Positions 22,863-31,595 of a stretch of 64,000 bases of DNA are shown one piece after another. The DNA comes from Arthrobacter russicus (GTDB lineage Bacteria > Actinomycetota > Actinomycetes > Actinomycetales > Micrococcaceae): NCBI RefSeq assembly GCF_031454135.1, contig NZ_JAVDQF010000001.1, forward strand, positions 620,001 through 684,000, in the 5' to 3' direction. The translations under genes were made by a program, and so were the position numbers. Each line of letters opens with the position of its first letter. Positions within the stretch are counted from its first letter, which is position 1. Under the pieces are notes generated by a model. That model made no database searches, was not told the DNA's origin, and saw only the letters and a program-made list of their open reading frames with translations.

Positions 22863-24370
22863 GCCAGCACTACATCCCGGAGAATCTGCCGGCCAAAATC
22901 CAGCACTACATCAACGGCGAGTTCGTCGATTCGATCAACGGCGCCACGTTCGAGGTGCTCGACCCGGTGTCCAACACCACGTACACCACAGCTGCGGCCG
23001 GGCAGAAGGAAGACATCGACGCCGCAGTCGCCGCAGCGCGTGAAGCATTCGTCAACGGCCCCTGGCCTCGGATGAAAGCCCGGGAACGCGCCCGGGTGTT
23101 GAACCGGATCGCCGACGCCGTGGAGGCTCAGGAGGACCGGCTCGCCGAGCTGGAAACCTTCGACACCGGCCTGCCGATCAAGCAGGCCCGTGGTCAGGCG
23201 CAGCGCGCGGCGGAGAACTTCCGGTTCTTCGCAGACCTGATCGTGGCCCAGTTCGACGACGCCATGAAGGTCCCCGGTCTGCAGATCAACTACGTGAACC
23301 GTAGACCGATCGGCGTCGCCGGCCTGATCACGCCGTGGAACACCCCGTTCATGCTGGAATCCTGGAAACTGGCACCCGCGCTGGCCACCGGCAACTGCGT
23401 GGTGCTCAAACCGGCCGAATTCACCCCGCTTTCGGCCTCGCTCTGGGCGACGATCTTCAAAGACGCCGGCCTGCCCGACGGTGTGTTCAATTTGGTCAAC
23501 GGCCTCGGCGAAGCAGCCGGCGACGCCTTGGTGAAGCACCCGGATGTGCCGCTGATCTCCTTCACCGGCGAGACCACCACCGGGCAGACCATCTTCCGGA
23601 ACGCCGCCGAGCACCTCAAGGGCCTGTCCATGGAGCTCGGCGGTAAGTCGCCCGCAGTGATCTTCGAGGATGCGGACCTGGACGCCGCGATCGATTCCAC
23701 TTTGTTCGGCGTGTTCTCGCTCAACGGCGAGCGCTGCACCGCGGGATCCCGGATCCTGGTGCACCGCAGCGTGTACGACGAGTTCTGCGAGCGCTATGCG
23801 GCCCGGGCCAAGAACATCGTGGTGGGCGATCCGCACGATCCGGCCACCGAGGTCGGCGCATTGGTGCACCCGGAGCACTACGCCAAGGTGATGTCCTATG
23901 TGGAAATCGGCAAGAACGAAGGCCGGCTGCTGGCCGGTGGCGGGCGGCCGGACGATCTGCCCGCGGGTCAAGAGAACGGCAGCTACGTCTCCCCCACGGT
24001 TTTCGCCGACGTCGCACCCAGCGCGCGGATCTTCCAAGAGGAGATCTTCGGTCCGGTGGTGGCGATCACGCCTTTCGACACCGATGAAGAGGCGCTCCAG
24101 TTGGCGAACGGCGTGAAATACGGCCTGGCCGCGTACATCTGGACCCGGGACCTGACCCGGGCGCACAACTTCGCGCAGCGTACCGAAGCCGGCATGGTCT
24201 GGCTCAACTCGCACAATGTCCGAGACCTGCGGACCCCGTTCGGCGGGGTTAAAGCTTCCGGCCTCGGCCACGAGGGCGGCTACCGTTCAATCGATTTCTA
24301 CACCGACCAGCAAGCCGTGCACATCACGCTCGGCGCCGTGCACACGCCGAAATTTGGAGCCAGCAAATGA
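22859..24370 (+). CDS. hpaE: 5-carboxymethyl-2-hydroxymuconate semialdehyde dehydrogenase HpaE
   Basis: This 503-residue NAD-dependent aldehyde dehydrogenase has N169-type motif TPWNTPFMLESWKLAPALATGN, Glu in MELGGKSPAVIFEDADLD, the catalytic Cys in SLNGERCTAGSRILVH, and EEIFGPVVAITPFDT. Overall pattern and position directly before hpaD identify it as HpaE, which oxidises the ring-cleavage semialdehyde to 5-carboxymethyl-2-hydroxymuconate. It overlaps both the lyase gene upstream and hpaD downstream by 4 nt. Confidence 0.92.
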   Translation: MSQHYIPENLPAKIQHYINGEFVDSINGATFEVLDPVSNTTYTTAAAGQKEDIDAAVAAAREAFVNGPWPRMKARERARVLNRIADAVEAQEDRLAELETFDTGLPIKQARGQAQRAAENFRFFADLIVAQFDDAMKVPGLQINYVNRRPIGVAGLITPWNTPFMLESWKLAPALATGNCVVLKPAEFTPLSASLWATIFKDAGLPDGVFNLVNGLGEAAGDALVKHPDVPLISFTGETTTGQTIFRNAAEHLKGLSMELGGKSPAVIFEDADLDAAIDSTLFGVFSLNGERCTAGSRILVHRSVYDEFCERYAARAKNIVVGDPHDPATEVGALVHPEHYAKVMSYVEIGKNEGRLLAGGGRPDDLPAGQENGSYVSPTVFADVAPSARIFQEEIFGPVVAITPFDTDEEALQLANGVKYGLAAYIWTRDLTRAHNFAQRTEAGMVWLNSHNVRDLRTPFGGVKASGLGHEGGYRSIDFYTDQQAVHITLGAVHTPKFGASK

Positions 24371-25449
24371 GCACCCCCGTCGACCGCGCCCAGGAGTTCC
24401 AAGCTGAGGCCCCGAACATCGTCCGCTGCGCCTACCTCGACCTGGTCGTCACCGATCTGGCCGCGTCGAGGGCGTTTTACGTCGATGTGCTGGGCCTGCA
24501 CGTCACCGAGGAAGACGATGAGGTGATCTACCTCCGTTCCTTCGAGGAATTCATCCACCACAACCTGGTCCTGCGCAAAGGACCGGTGGCGGCTGCCGCC
24601 GCTTTCGCCTACCGGGTGCGTACCCCGGAAGACGTGGACAAGGCCGAGGCCTGGTACGCCGAGCGCGGCTGCCGCACGGAACGCCGTCGTACCGGCTTCA
24701 CCAAGGGCATCGGCGACTCGGTCCGGGTGGAAGACCCGCTGGGCTTCCCGTACGAATTCTTCTACGACACCGAGCACGTCGAGCGGCTCACCCAGCGCTA
24801 CGACTTGTACAACGCGGGTGAACTGGTCCGGTTGGACCACTTCAACCAAGTCACGCCGGACGTGCCGAAAGGCCGGGCCTACCTCGAGGACTTGGGTTTC
24901 AAGGTCTCCGAAGACATCAAGGATTCCGACGGCGTCACCTACGCCGCCTGGATGTACCGCAAGCAGACCGTGCACGATACCGCGTTGACCGGCGGCGACG
25001 GACCGCGGCTGCACCATATCGCCTTCTCCACCCACGAGAAGCACAACATCATCCAGATCTGCGACAAAATGGGCGCGCTGCGGATCTCCGACCGGATCGA
25101 ACGCGGTCCCGGGCGGCACGGCGTCTCCAACGCGTTCTACCTCTACATCCTGGACCCCGACGGGCACCGGGTGGAGATCTACACGCAGGATTACTACACC
25201 GGCGACCCGGACAACCCGACGGTCACCTGGGATGTGCACGACAACCAGCGCCGGGACTGGTGGGGCAACCCCGTGGTGCCGAGCTGGTACACCGAGGCCT
25301 CGCCCGTGCTGGACCTCGATGGCAATCCGCAGCCGATCACGGCTCGGGAAGACAAGTCGGAGCTGGCCGTGACGGTGGGGGCCGACGGTTTCTCCTACAC
25401 CCGGGAGCCCGGCGAAGAAAAAGGCTTCAAACTCGGCAAGCAACTTTAG
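24367..25449 (+). CDS. hpaD: Homoprotocatechuate 2,3-dioxygenase HpaD (type I extradiol)
   Basis: This 360-residue vicinal-oxygen-chelate dioxygenase opens the ring of 3,4-dihydroxyphenylacetate next to the diol. Metal ligands appear as His158 (RLDHFNQV), His217 (RLHHIAF) and Glu270 (HRVEIYT), with the catalytic His203 (TVHDTAL). All are offset by +3 from the known 155/214/267/200 set of the Fe enzyme of Brevibacterium fuscum and the Mn enzyme MndD of Arthrobacter globiformis. The metal preference cannot be read from the ligands. It is the last gene of the overlapping hpa block. Confidence 0.95.
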   Translation: MSTPVDRAQEFQAEAPNIVRCAYLDLVVTDLAASRAFYVDVLGLHVTEEDDEVIYLRSFEEFIHHNLVLRKGPVAAAAAFAYRVRTPEDVDKAEAWYAERGCRTERRRTGFTKGIGDSVRVEDPLGFPYEFFYDTEHVERLTQRYDLYNAGELVRLDHFNQVTPDVPKGRAYLEDLGFKVSEDIKDSDGVTYAAWMYRKQTVHDTALTGGDGPRLHHIAFSTHEKHNIIQICDKMGALRISDRIERGPGRHGVSNAFYLYILDPDGHRVEIYTQDYYTGDPDNPTVTWDVHDNQRRDWWGNPVVPSWYTEASPVLDLDGNPQPITAREDKSELAVTVGADGFSYTREPGEEKGFKLGKQL

Positions 25450-25539
25450 CCAGGGGCCCATCGCGGTGCCCACCACACCGCAGCCCTCCATCCGGCCTTC
25501 GTGCCAACCAATGTTAGAGCCACGGACGAAGGAGTTCGG

Positions 25540-26871
25540 ATGAGCAATACCGCAATCGCTCGCAAGAAGATGTCCGGCGAAGACCGCAAGGTCCTTGCCG
25601 GGACGCTGGTCGGCACCACCATCGAGTGGTACGACTTCTTCATCTATGCCCAGGCCGCAGGTCTGGTTTTCGCCCAGCTGTACTTCGCCCCGCTCGGGCC
25701 GGCCAACTCGCCGGTGGCCCAGTTGTTCGCTTGGGCCTCGGTGGGCATCTCGTTCCTGTTCCGCCCGCTCGGCGCGATCGTGGCCGGGCATCTGGGCGAT
25801 CGGATCGGCCGCAAGGCGATGCTCGTGCTCACCTTGATCATGATGGGCACGGCCACTGCCCTGATCGGGGTGTTGCCGACCTTCGTGCAGATCGGGATCT
25901 GGGCTCCGCTGCTGTTGACTTTGTTGCGGATTCTGCAGGGCTTCTCCGCGGGCGGCGAGTGGGGCGGTGCCGCATTGATGGCGGTGGAACACGCACCGAC
26001 GGCCCGGCGCGGGCGGTGGGGCGCGTACCCGCAAATCGGGGTTCCGGTGGGTCTGATTCTGGCCTCGTCGGTGATCTTCGTGCTCAATGCGGTCCTGGGC
26101 GCCGAACAGTACCTGGCCTGGGGCTGGCGGATTCCGTTCCTGGTCTCTGTGCTGCTGATCGTGGTGGGCTACGTGATCCGCCGGACCGTGGCGGAGAGCC
26201 CGGTGTTCAAAGAGCTCGCCGAGCGCAAACGCGAGTCCTCGGCCCCGCTGGTGCAGTTGTTCCGGAAGAACACCAAAGAAGTCATCCTCACCGCTCTGAT
26301 CTTCATCGGCAACAATGCGGTGGGCTACCTGCTGATCGCTTTCTTCTCTTCCTACGCCACCAAGACCCTGAAGATGCCCACCGGCACGGTGTTGCCGATC
26401 GTCATGGTCGGCGCGCTCAGCTGGTTGGTGTTCTCGCTCTACGGCGGGGCGCTCTCGGACCGGATCGGCCGGGTGCGCACGTTCCAGATCGGCTACCTCG
26501 CATTGATCGTCTGGATGCTGCCGATGTTCTTGCTCATCGACAGCACGAATATCTGGTTGTTCCTGATCGCGGTGGTGGTGATGGGCTTCGGCTTGGGGCT
26601 GTCCTACGGGCCGATGTCCGCGCTGTACGCCGAGATGTTCCCGGTGCAGGTGCGCTATTCCGGAGTCTCCATCGGTTACGCCTTGGGCGCGATCCTCGGC
26701 GGCGCCTTCGCTCCGCTGCTCTCGCAATGGCTCCTGGACAACACCAAGTGGTCCGGCAGCATCGCGGTCTACATGATCGTGCTCTGCCTGATTTCGCTGG
26801 TCGGCTTGTCCTTCGTGAAAGAGCCCCGCGGGGTGGGCCTGCGGGTTGCCGACGCGGCGCTGAAGGCCTGA
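25540..26871 (+). CDS. MFS transporter, metabolite:H+ symporter (MHS) family
   Basis: This 443-residue protein has 12 predicted helices. The MHS signature is clear: VLAGTLVGTTIEWYDFFIYA, FLFRPLGAIVAGHLGDRIGRKAML, RILQGFSAGGEWGGA and ALSDRIGRVRTF between helices 8 and 9. Members take up organic acids such as shikimate, alpha-ketoglutarate or aromatic acids. Location after hpaD suggests uptake of 4-hydroxyphenylacetate or a related acid. The ATG at 25540 has GGAG upstream. The 90-nt gap before it contains weak CCTTCGT/ACGAAGG arms. Confidence 0.92.
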   Translation: MSNTAIARKKMSGEDRKVLAGTLVGTTIEWYDFFIYAQAAGLVFAQLYFAPLGPANSPVAQLFAWASVGISFLFRPLGAIVAGHLGDRIGRKAMLVLTLIMMGTATALIGVLPTFVQIGIWAPLLLTLLRILQGFSAGGEWGGAALMAVEHAPTARRGRWGAYPQIGVPVGLILASSVIFVLNAVLGAEQYLAWGWRIPFLVSVLLIVVGYVIRRTVAESPVFKELAERKRESSAPLVQLFRKNTKEVILTALIFIGNNAVGYLLIAFFSSYATKTLKMPTGTVLPIVMVGALSWLVFSLYGGALSDRIGRVRTFQIGYLALIVWMLPMFLLIDSTNIWLFLIAVVVMGFGLGLSYGPMSALYAEMFPVQVRYSGVSIGYALGAILGGAFAPLLSQWLLDNTKWSGSIAVYMIVLCLISLVGLSFVKEPRGVGLRVADAALKA

Positions 26872-26899
26872 CGCCGGCGGTCCGGGCGATCGCTCGGGT

Positions 26900-28549
26900 T
26901 CAGCGACGCTCGAAGACCTGCTCCCCGGCGAACCAGGTCTGCGCCACCTGCAGATCCGGCAATGCCTCGACCGGCAGTTCGTAGGGACTCGATGCCAGCA
27001 CCACGAAATCCGCGGACCGGCCAGGCGACAGGGCCCCGGTGACGTCGTCCAGGCCACAGATCCGGGCGGCGTCGCCGGTGACCGCGGCCAGCGCCTCATG
27101 CAGGCTGATCGCTTGTTCCGGCCAGAGTGAACCCGGTGTCCGGCGCTGCGGATCCTGCCGGGTGACCAGCCCGTAAACCGCCTGGAAGACATTCGGTTCG
27201 AACTCCGATTGCCAATCCGATCCGACGCCGAGCAGCGCTCCGGAATCGAGCAGATCCCGGTTCGGGTGCAGTCTGCTGCCGCGGGGCTCGCCCAGCACCT
27301 GGGCGATCACCCCGGTCAGCGGTCCGGGGTACCAAAGCCCCGGCGAGATGTCCGCGGCCACGCCGAGTTCGGCCAAGCGCGGTAGATCTGCCGGATCGAT
27401 GAACTGCCCGTGCGCCAATTGGTAGCGCACGGTGTGCAGTCCGGCCGCCCGGACATCCGCGACCGCATCGAGGAAGGTCCGGACCGCGGCGTCGCCGGTG
27501 CAGTGCACTTTGGCCCCGATGCCCCGCTCGGCAGTGCTGCGCAGCCAGCGCCGGAGCTCGGCGCCGTCCATGGCCGGTTCGCCCTGCCCGCCGTCCGGGA
27601 GCACCGGGGATTTCGGATAGGGCTGCAAGAAGCAGGCCGTGCCGGCCGGCGGCACCCCGTCCAAGAAGATCTTCACGAAGTCCGGCCGATGGCGCGCACT
27701 GCGGGTCTGCTCCCGTGCTCCGATGATCCCCTCGCCCAACGGCGATACACCGAACAATGGATCATTCGCCAGCATCGAAGTCACCACCCAGGCTTTCAGC
27801 CGACCCTGCCGGTCCAGGCTGGCGAGTGCCTCCATCTGCTGCAGCGAGCTCGCACCGTCTTGGAAAGCCGTGATCCCATGGCTGTGCAACTGCCCGACGG
27901 CGTGCGCGCTGAATCGCTCGAGGTCCGCCAGGCCGAACGGCTGGTCCTGCGCGATCGCCAGATCGGCGAGCACCGCTGCGCGTTCCAACAGCACTCCGGA
28001 TGGTTCGCCGTCTCCGGCGTGCAGGATCTTCCCGCCCTCCGGATCCGCGCTGCCGGCATCGATGCCCAACCGGCGCAGTGCGGCTGGGCTGACCCAGCGG
28101 TTGTGGATGCTGTCGTCCCGGAGCATCACCTTCCGCCCCGGCGCGGCGGCGTCCAGCCGGCGTCGGGCCTCGGCGGTGTTCAGTCCGGACAGGTCATTGC
28201 TGGACCAGCTCCCGCCGACGATCCAGTCGGCCTCGGGCCGCTTGACCGCGAATTCCCGCACCGCTTCGAGCAGCACGTCCAATGGCCTGTCCGAAGCCAC
28301 CCGGACCTCGGACAGCGCGGCCTGGCCGGCCAACGAGTGGTGGTTGTGCACGTCGACGAAACCGGGCAGCACGGCTTGCCCGGCCAGATCCAGACGGACC
28401 GTCCGATTCCCGACGAACTGTTCTGCGGCCCGGCCCAAGGCCAGCACCTTGCCGGCGCCGACCGCCATCGTGGTTTCCGGCGGCGAGCCGTCGGCGCGCA
28501 CGTCGATCCGGGCGCTGGTGAGCAGCAAGTCCGCAACTGCCTCGGCCAT
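26900..28549 (-). CDS. Amidohydrolase (YtcJ-like)
   Basis: This 549-residue protein has a metal-dependent TIM barrel flanked by a beta-sandwich (LLLTSARIDVRADG at the start, LSPGRSADFVVLASSPYELPVEAL at the end). VDVHNHHSLAG supplies the HxH pair, KVHCTGDAAVRTFLDAV a further His, and GVGSDWQSEFEPN the Asp, all as in YtcJ-type amidohydrolases. The substrate of this group is largely unknown. In this neighbourhood an aromatic amide or imide feeding hydroxyphenylacetate is possible but unproven. The ATG at 28549 has AAGGA upstream; the frame to 28645 reaches towards the hairpin and was rejected. Confidence 0.87.
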   Translation of the reverse strand: MAEAVADLLLTSARIDVRADGSPPETTMAVGAGKVLALGRAAEQFVGNRTVRLDLAGQAVLPGFVDVHNHHSLAGQAALSEVRVASDRPLDVLLEAVREFAVKRPEADWIVGGSWSSNDLSGLNTAEARRRLDAAAPGRKVMLRDDSIHNRWVSPAALRRLGIDAGSADPEGGKILHAGDGEPSGVLLERAAVLADLAIAQDQPFGLADLERFSAHAVGQLHSHGITAFQDGASSLQQMEALASLDRQGRLKAWVVTSMLANDPLFGVSPLGEGIIGAREQTRSARHRPDFVKIFLDGVPPAGTACFLQPYPKSPVLPDGGQGEPAMDGAELRRWLRSTAERGIGAKVHCTGDAAVRTFLDAVADVRAAGLHTVRYQLAHGQFIDPADLPRLAELGVAADISPGLWYPGPLTGVIAQVLGEPRGSRLHPNRDLLDSGALLGVGSDWQSEFEPNVFQAVYGLVTRQDPQRRTPGSLWPEQAISLHEALAAVTGDAARICGLDDVTGALSPGRSADFVVLASSPYELPVEALPDLQVAQTWFAGEQVFERR

Positions 28550-28631
28550 GGTGGATCCTTCCGTCTCCCCCAGTCCAGCACTCCGGAAGCGCCCAGGCCA
28601 TGCCCCTGCGGTCAGCGAACCGGGCAAATTC

Positions 28632-28698
28632 ACGCGCGAACGCACACTTGGTGCGGGAGTTTTCGGAAAACTCCCGCACCAAGTGTGCGTTCGCGCGT
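28632..28698. repeat. 67-nt perfect hairpin, TTTTCGGAAAA-apex family copy 2
   Basis: Arms of 32 bp (28632-28663 with 28667-28698) around CGG form an uninterrupted palindrome. It lies between the hpaB stop and the amidohydrolase start, both on the minus strand. It shares the apex, GCGGG, GCACA and CGCGA blocks with 8582-8642. No T-run follows. Confidence 0.9.
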
Positions 28699-28718
28699 AT
28701 GTTGGGAGGCGGCGGGGG

Positions 28719-30185
28719 TCAGTCCTCGCGGGTCAGGAACTCGCGGACCCGTTCCCGGACCGGCTCGCGGTCGTAGGAGTTCACCAGCGCCCCGGCCATC
28801 CGCACCGGATCGCCGAAGAAGAAGTACTCGTAGAGCGCTTGGCGACCGGAGAACGAGGAAATCGATGCATCGTAGGCGAGCTTGAACAAACGCACCCGCT
28901 CCGGGCCGGTCAGCGTCTTGGCCTGCAGGTACAACTCGATGTCCGCCAGCGCGTCCGAGTTCACATCCGCCTCACCCGGCAGTGCCATCAAGCCGCTCGC
29001 GGAGAATTTCCGGATGATCTGCGGGAAGCGCTGCGCCACTTTGGGGTACCAGTTGCGCGCTGCGTTGAGACTGGACCACTTGGGCAGCATCACGCCGTCC
29101 TCGCTGAGCGCGGCGTCCGCTTCCGAGGCGCGCATCAGGGCTTTGCCGATCTCCACGGTCTGGATCAGTTCGGCCAGGTCCTCCTGGATGTGCTGGAACC
29201 CGTCGATGCCGATCGACGCCGCCAATTCCGAGGCCAAACCCAGGAAGAATTCGCTCTTGGCGATGGTCCGGGTAACCACCTGGTGCGTCATCAACGCGCC
29301 GGCCCCGGTTTCCGAGTAGAACCCGTTGCACAGCTCCGGGTGGCCCAACATGAAGATGCGTTCCTTCGGCACGAAGACGTTGTCGAACACCACCACGGCG
29401 TCCATTTCCTCGAAGCGCGAAGCCAGCGGCTCATCATGGACGCTCTTGCCGTTGTAGAGCGAGGTGCGGCACAGGTAGCGCACGCCTTCGGCATCGTTCG
29501 GAATCGCGAAGGCGTAGGAATACGGCGCGTCCTCCGGCGTTCCGCGCAGCACCGTCGACGGGAAGACCAGCAGCTCGTCGGCGATCGGCGCAATCGTAGC
29601 GAGCATCCGCGCGCCGTGGATGACGATGCCGTCCTCGCGCTCCTCGATGATCCGCGCGGCGAGCTGTCCGCCGAGCTGTTCCGAACCGGAAACCGAGCGG
29701 TTCACCTGCGGCGGAATCAGCGTGTGCGTGGCCAGCAGATCGTTTTCCCGGCAGTGCTCGTAGTAGGCCCGGATGTTCGCGCCGAAGTCGATCCCGGAGT
29801 CGTCGCCGGCTTTCGCGAACCACTTCTCCGCCGCGGCGAGCGCGGTGAGCGAGGAGTTCATGTAATCGCCGGTGCGGCCCAGGAAGCCGTTGGAGTACTC
29901 CGCCCAGGTGGAGATCGCCGCGCGCCGGTGCGCCAGGTCTTCCTGGGTCCGCGGGATCAGGAACGAGGCATTGACCTTGTCGCCGGTGCTCGGCGAGGTG
30001 AAGGTCAGCGCATCCTGGTACTTCGGATCGTGCTGCATGTCGAAAAGCTTCGCGTAGGTGCGCGCTACATTGGCGAAAGCGGGGTGCTCGGCGATGTTTT
30101 CGCTGACCACCTCGCCGTCGATGACCACGTGCGGACGCATTGCGTTCAGCTTGTCCAAGTACTGCTGGCCGGTACGGATACCCAT
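28719..30185 (-). CDS. hpaB: 4-hydroxyphenylacetate 3-monooxygenase, oxygenase component HpaB
   Basis: This 488-residue two-component flavin monooxygenase uses FADH2 from HpaC to convert 4-hydroxyphenylacetate to homoprotocatechuate. Family marks include RTGQQYLDKLNAMRPHVVIDG, YAKLFDMQHDPKYQDALTFTSP, RRAAISTWAEYSNGFLGRTGDYMNSSL (flavin-site Arg/Tyr) and GARMLATIAPIADELLVFPS. The domain order, acyl-CoA-dehydrogenase-like with a helical C-terminus, is complete. It is 47 nt downstream of hpaC on the same strand. Confidence 0.95.
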   Translation of the reverse strand: MGIRTGQQYLDKLNAMRPHVVIDGEVVSENIAEHPAFANVARTYAKLFDMQHDPKYQDALTFTSPSTGDKVNASFLIPRTQEDLAHRRAAISTWAEYSNGFLGRTGDYMNSSLTALAAAEKWFAKAGDDSGIDFGANIRAYYEHCRENDLLATHTLIPPQVNRSVSGSEQLGGQLAARIIEEREDGIVIHGARMLATIAPIADELLVFPSTVLRGTPEDAPYSYAFAIPNDAEGVRYLCRTSLYNGKSVHDEPLASRFEEMDAVVVFDNVFVPKERIFMLGHPELCNGFYSETGAGALMTHQVVTRTIAKSEFFLGLASELAASIGIDGFQHIQEDLAELIQTVEIGKALMRASEADAALSEDGVMLPKWSSLNAARNWYPKVAQRFPQIIRKFSASGLMALPGEADVNSDALADIELYLQAKTLTGPERVRLFKLAYDASISSFSGRQALYEYFFFGDPVRMAGALVNSYDREPVRERVREFLTRED

Positions 30186-30232
30186 GGCTTCTGCTTTCTT
30201 CGGGAGGGGATGTGAGATGTTCGACGGCGGCT

Positions 30233-30775
30233 TCAGAGCAAGTCTTCGACGCCCAGTTGGCTTTCTGGAATGGTGGTGAACCGGCTGTTCGCAAAGGCCA
30301 GGGCATCACCGTTGCGGTAATCGAAGTCGACCACTTCACCGAGGTAGAGCGTGTGGTCGCCGCCGTCGTATTCGGCCCAGGGTTTGCATTCGAAGAATGC
30401 CAGCACGTTCGCCAGCCGCGGTGCGACCTGCCCTTCCGCCCAGACCGGCTCGTGTGCGGGGCGTCCGGCGAAGTGCATGGCCAGCCCTTGCTGTTCGGCG
30501 CCCAGGATGTTGACCGTGAAAGGCCGATTCTTGAGTTCGTTGTGCGCCTTGGTGCTCCGGGCGATCGAAACCAGCACCAGAGGCGGGTCCATGGAGACCG
30601 AGGTGAAGGAATTCACGGTCAGCCCGTGCCGCTTGCCGGGCGCTTCGGCGATGCCGGCCCCGTCGAAAGTCACGATCGCCACGCCAGTGGCGAATCGACC
30701 GAGCGAACCCCGGAAATGATGCTCGCGGGGGCGCAGGGTACGGCGCCCGGGCTGGTCCGATGCCGGTGCGTTCAC
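30233..30775 (-). CDS. hpaC: Flavin reductase HpaC
   Basis: This protein of about 180 residues belongs to the flavin reductase-like (split-barrel) family: FRGSLGRFATGVAIVTFDG, GLTVNSFTSVSMDPPLVLVSIARSTKAH, RPFTVNILGAEQQGLAMHFAGRP and the late HTLYLGEVVDF. It supplies reduced FAD to HpaB using NADH. I prefer the GTG at 30775 because GGGAG lies 5 nt upstream. An ATG at 30799 would add eight residues. It is divergent from the IclR regulator. Confidence 0.93.
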   Translation of the reverse strand: MNAPASDQPGRRTLRPREHHFRGSLGRFATGVAIVTFDGAGIAEAPGKRHGLTVNSFTSVSMDPPLVLVSIARSTKAHNELKNRPFTVNILGAEQQGLAMHFAGRPAHEPVWAEGQVAPRLANVLAFFECKPWAEYDGGDHTLYLGEVVDFDYRNGDALAFANSRFTTIPESQLGVEDLL

Positions 30776-30817
30776 ACTGTCTCCCTCGATTGCGTCCATG
30801 GATTCGAGCGTCTTTGA

Positions 30818-30836
30818 ATGTTCTATTATCGAACAT
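30818..30836. promoter_or_regulatory. Inverted repeat between hpaC and iclR, candidate IclR operator
   Basis: ATGTTC (30818-30823), 7-nt spacer TATTATC, GAACAT (30831-30836). A related weaker copy with TAATAATGAAC follows at about 30845-30855. The spacing and AT-rich centre suit an IclR dimer, and the sites are between the divergent genes. Confidence 0.6.
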
Positions 30837-30890
30837 CATGTGCTAATAATGAACTATATCAATTCGTGAGCCACGCCACAAGGGAGCTTC

Positions 30891-31595
30891 ATGGCCGCCA
30901 ACGACGCAGCGCACTCGCAAACCCTCTCCCGGGGCATCCGCGCCCTGGAGATCTTGGCCGAAGCCTCCGGGGCCATGAGCATCGCCGAGCTCTCCGAAGC
31001 CCTGGGCGTGCACCGGTCGATCGCCTACCGGATCCTGCGCACGCTCGAGGACCATTCGTTGGTGATCCGCGATGCGGCCGGACGGGTGTCCCCGGGCGCC
31101 GGACTCGCGGTGCTCGCCCGGAGCGTCTCGCATGACCTGCAAAGCGCCGCGATGCCGGAGCTGAGCCGAATCGCCGAAGAATTCGGCATGACGGCCTTCA
31201 TCGGGGTCTGGGACCGGGCGGACTGCGTCACCCTGGTCACGGTCGAACCACGGCATACCGGCCCGACCGTGGCGCAGCGCCCCGGAACCCGGCACCCGCT
31301 CTCCCTCGGCGCGCCCGGGATGGCGATCCAATCGGTGCTCAGTGAGGCCGAATGGCAGCTCGCAGCACCCGGGCAACCGTACCGCGCCCAGTCGCACCAG
31401 GCGGCCCGGGAGGGTTACGCGGTCAGCCACGACGAGGTGATTCCCGGGCTGAATTCGGTTGCCGCACCGATCATTCTGCCCGGCCGGCATCCGGCAGCGA
31501 TCGCAGTGGTCTACATTCGGTCCGAGCTCCCGGTCGCGACGATCGGCGAGCGGCTGCGCGACGCCGCATCCGCCATCGAGAATGCCCTGCGCTGA
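30891..31595 (+). CDS. IclR-family transcriptional regulator
   Basis: This 234-residue protein has a winged helix (SRGIRALEILAEASGAMSIAELSEALGVHRSIAYRILRTLEDH, read in segments) and a GAF-like effector domain (MTAFIGVWDRADCVTLV; HPLSLGAPGMAI; GLNSVAAPIILPGR). IclR proteins often control aromatic degradation. As it diverges from hpaC it probably controls hpaCB with 4-hydroxyphenylacetate or homoprotocatechuate as effector. GGGAG precedes the ATG at 30891. Confidence 0.92.
   Translation: MAANDAAHSQTLSRGIRALEILAEASGAMSIAELSEALGVHRSIAYRILRTLEDHSLVIRDAAGRVSPGAGLAVLARSVSHDLQSAAMPELSRIAEEFGMTAFIGVWDRADCVTLVTVEPRHTGPTVAQRPGTRHPLSLGAPGMAIQSVLSEAEWQLAAPGQPYRAQSHQAAREGYAVSHDEVIPGLNSVAAPIILPGRHPAAIAVVYIRSELPVATIGERLRDAASAIENALR

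Noticed and set aside
24298-27192. A 964-codon minus-strand frame opposite hpaD and the MHS permease
   Set aside because: A shadow of the plus-strand genes; residues such as RHRRPV and GEHQPA runs are typical of antisense GC-rich frames.
27639-30215. An 858-codon plus-strand frame opposite the amidohydrolase and hpaB
   Set aside because: It crosses the intergenic hairpin and both real genes. No recognisable domain.
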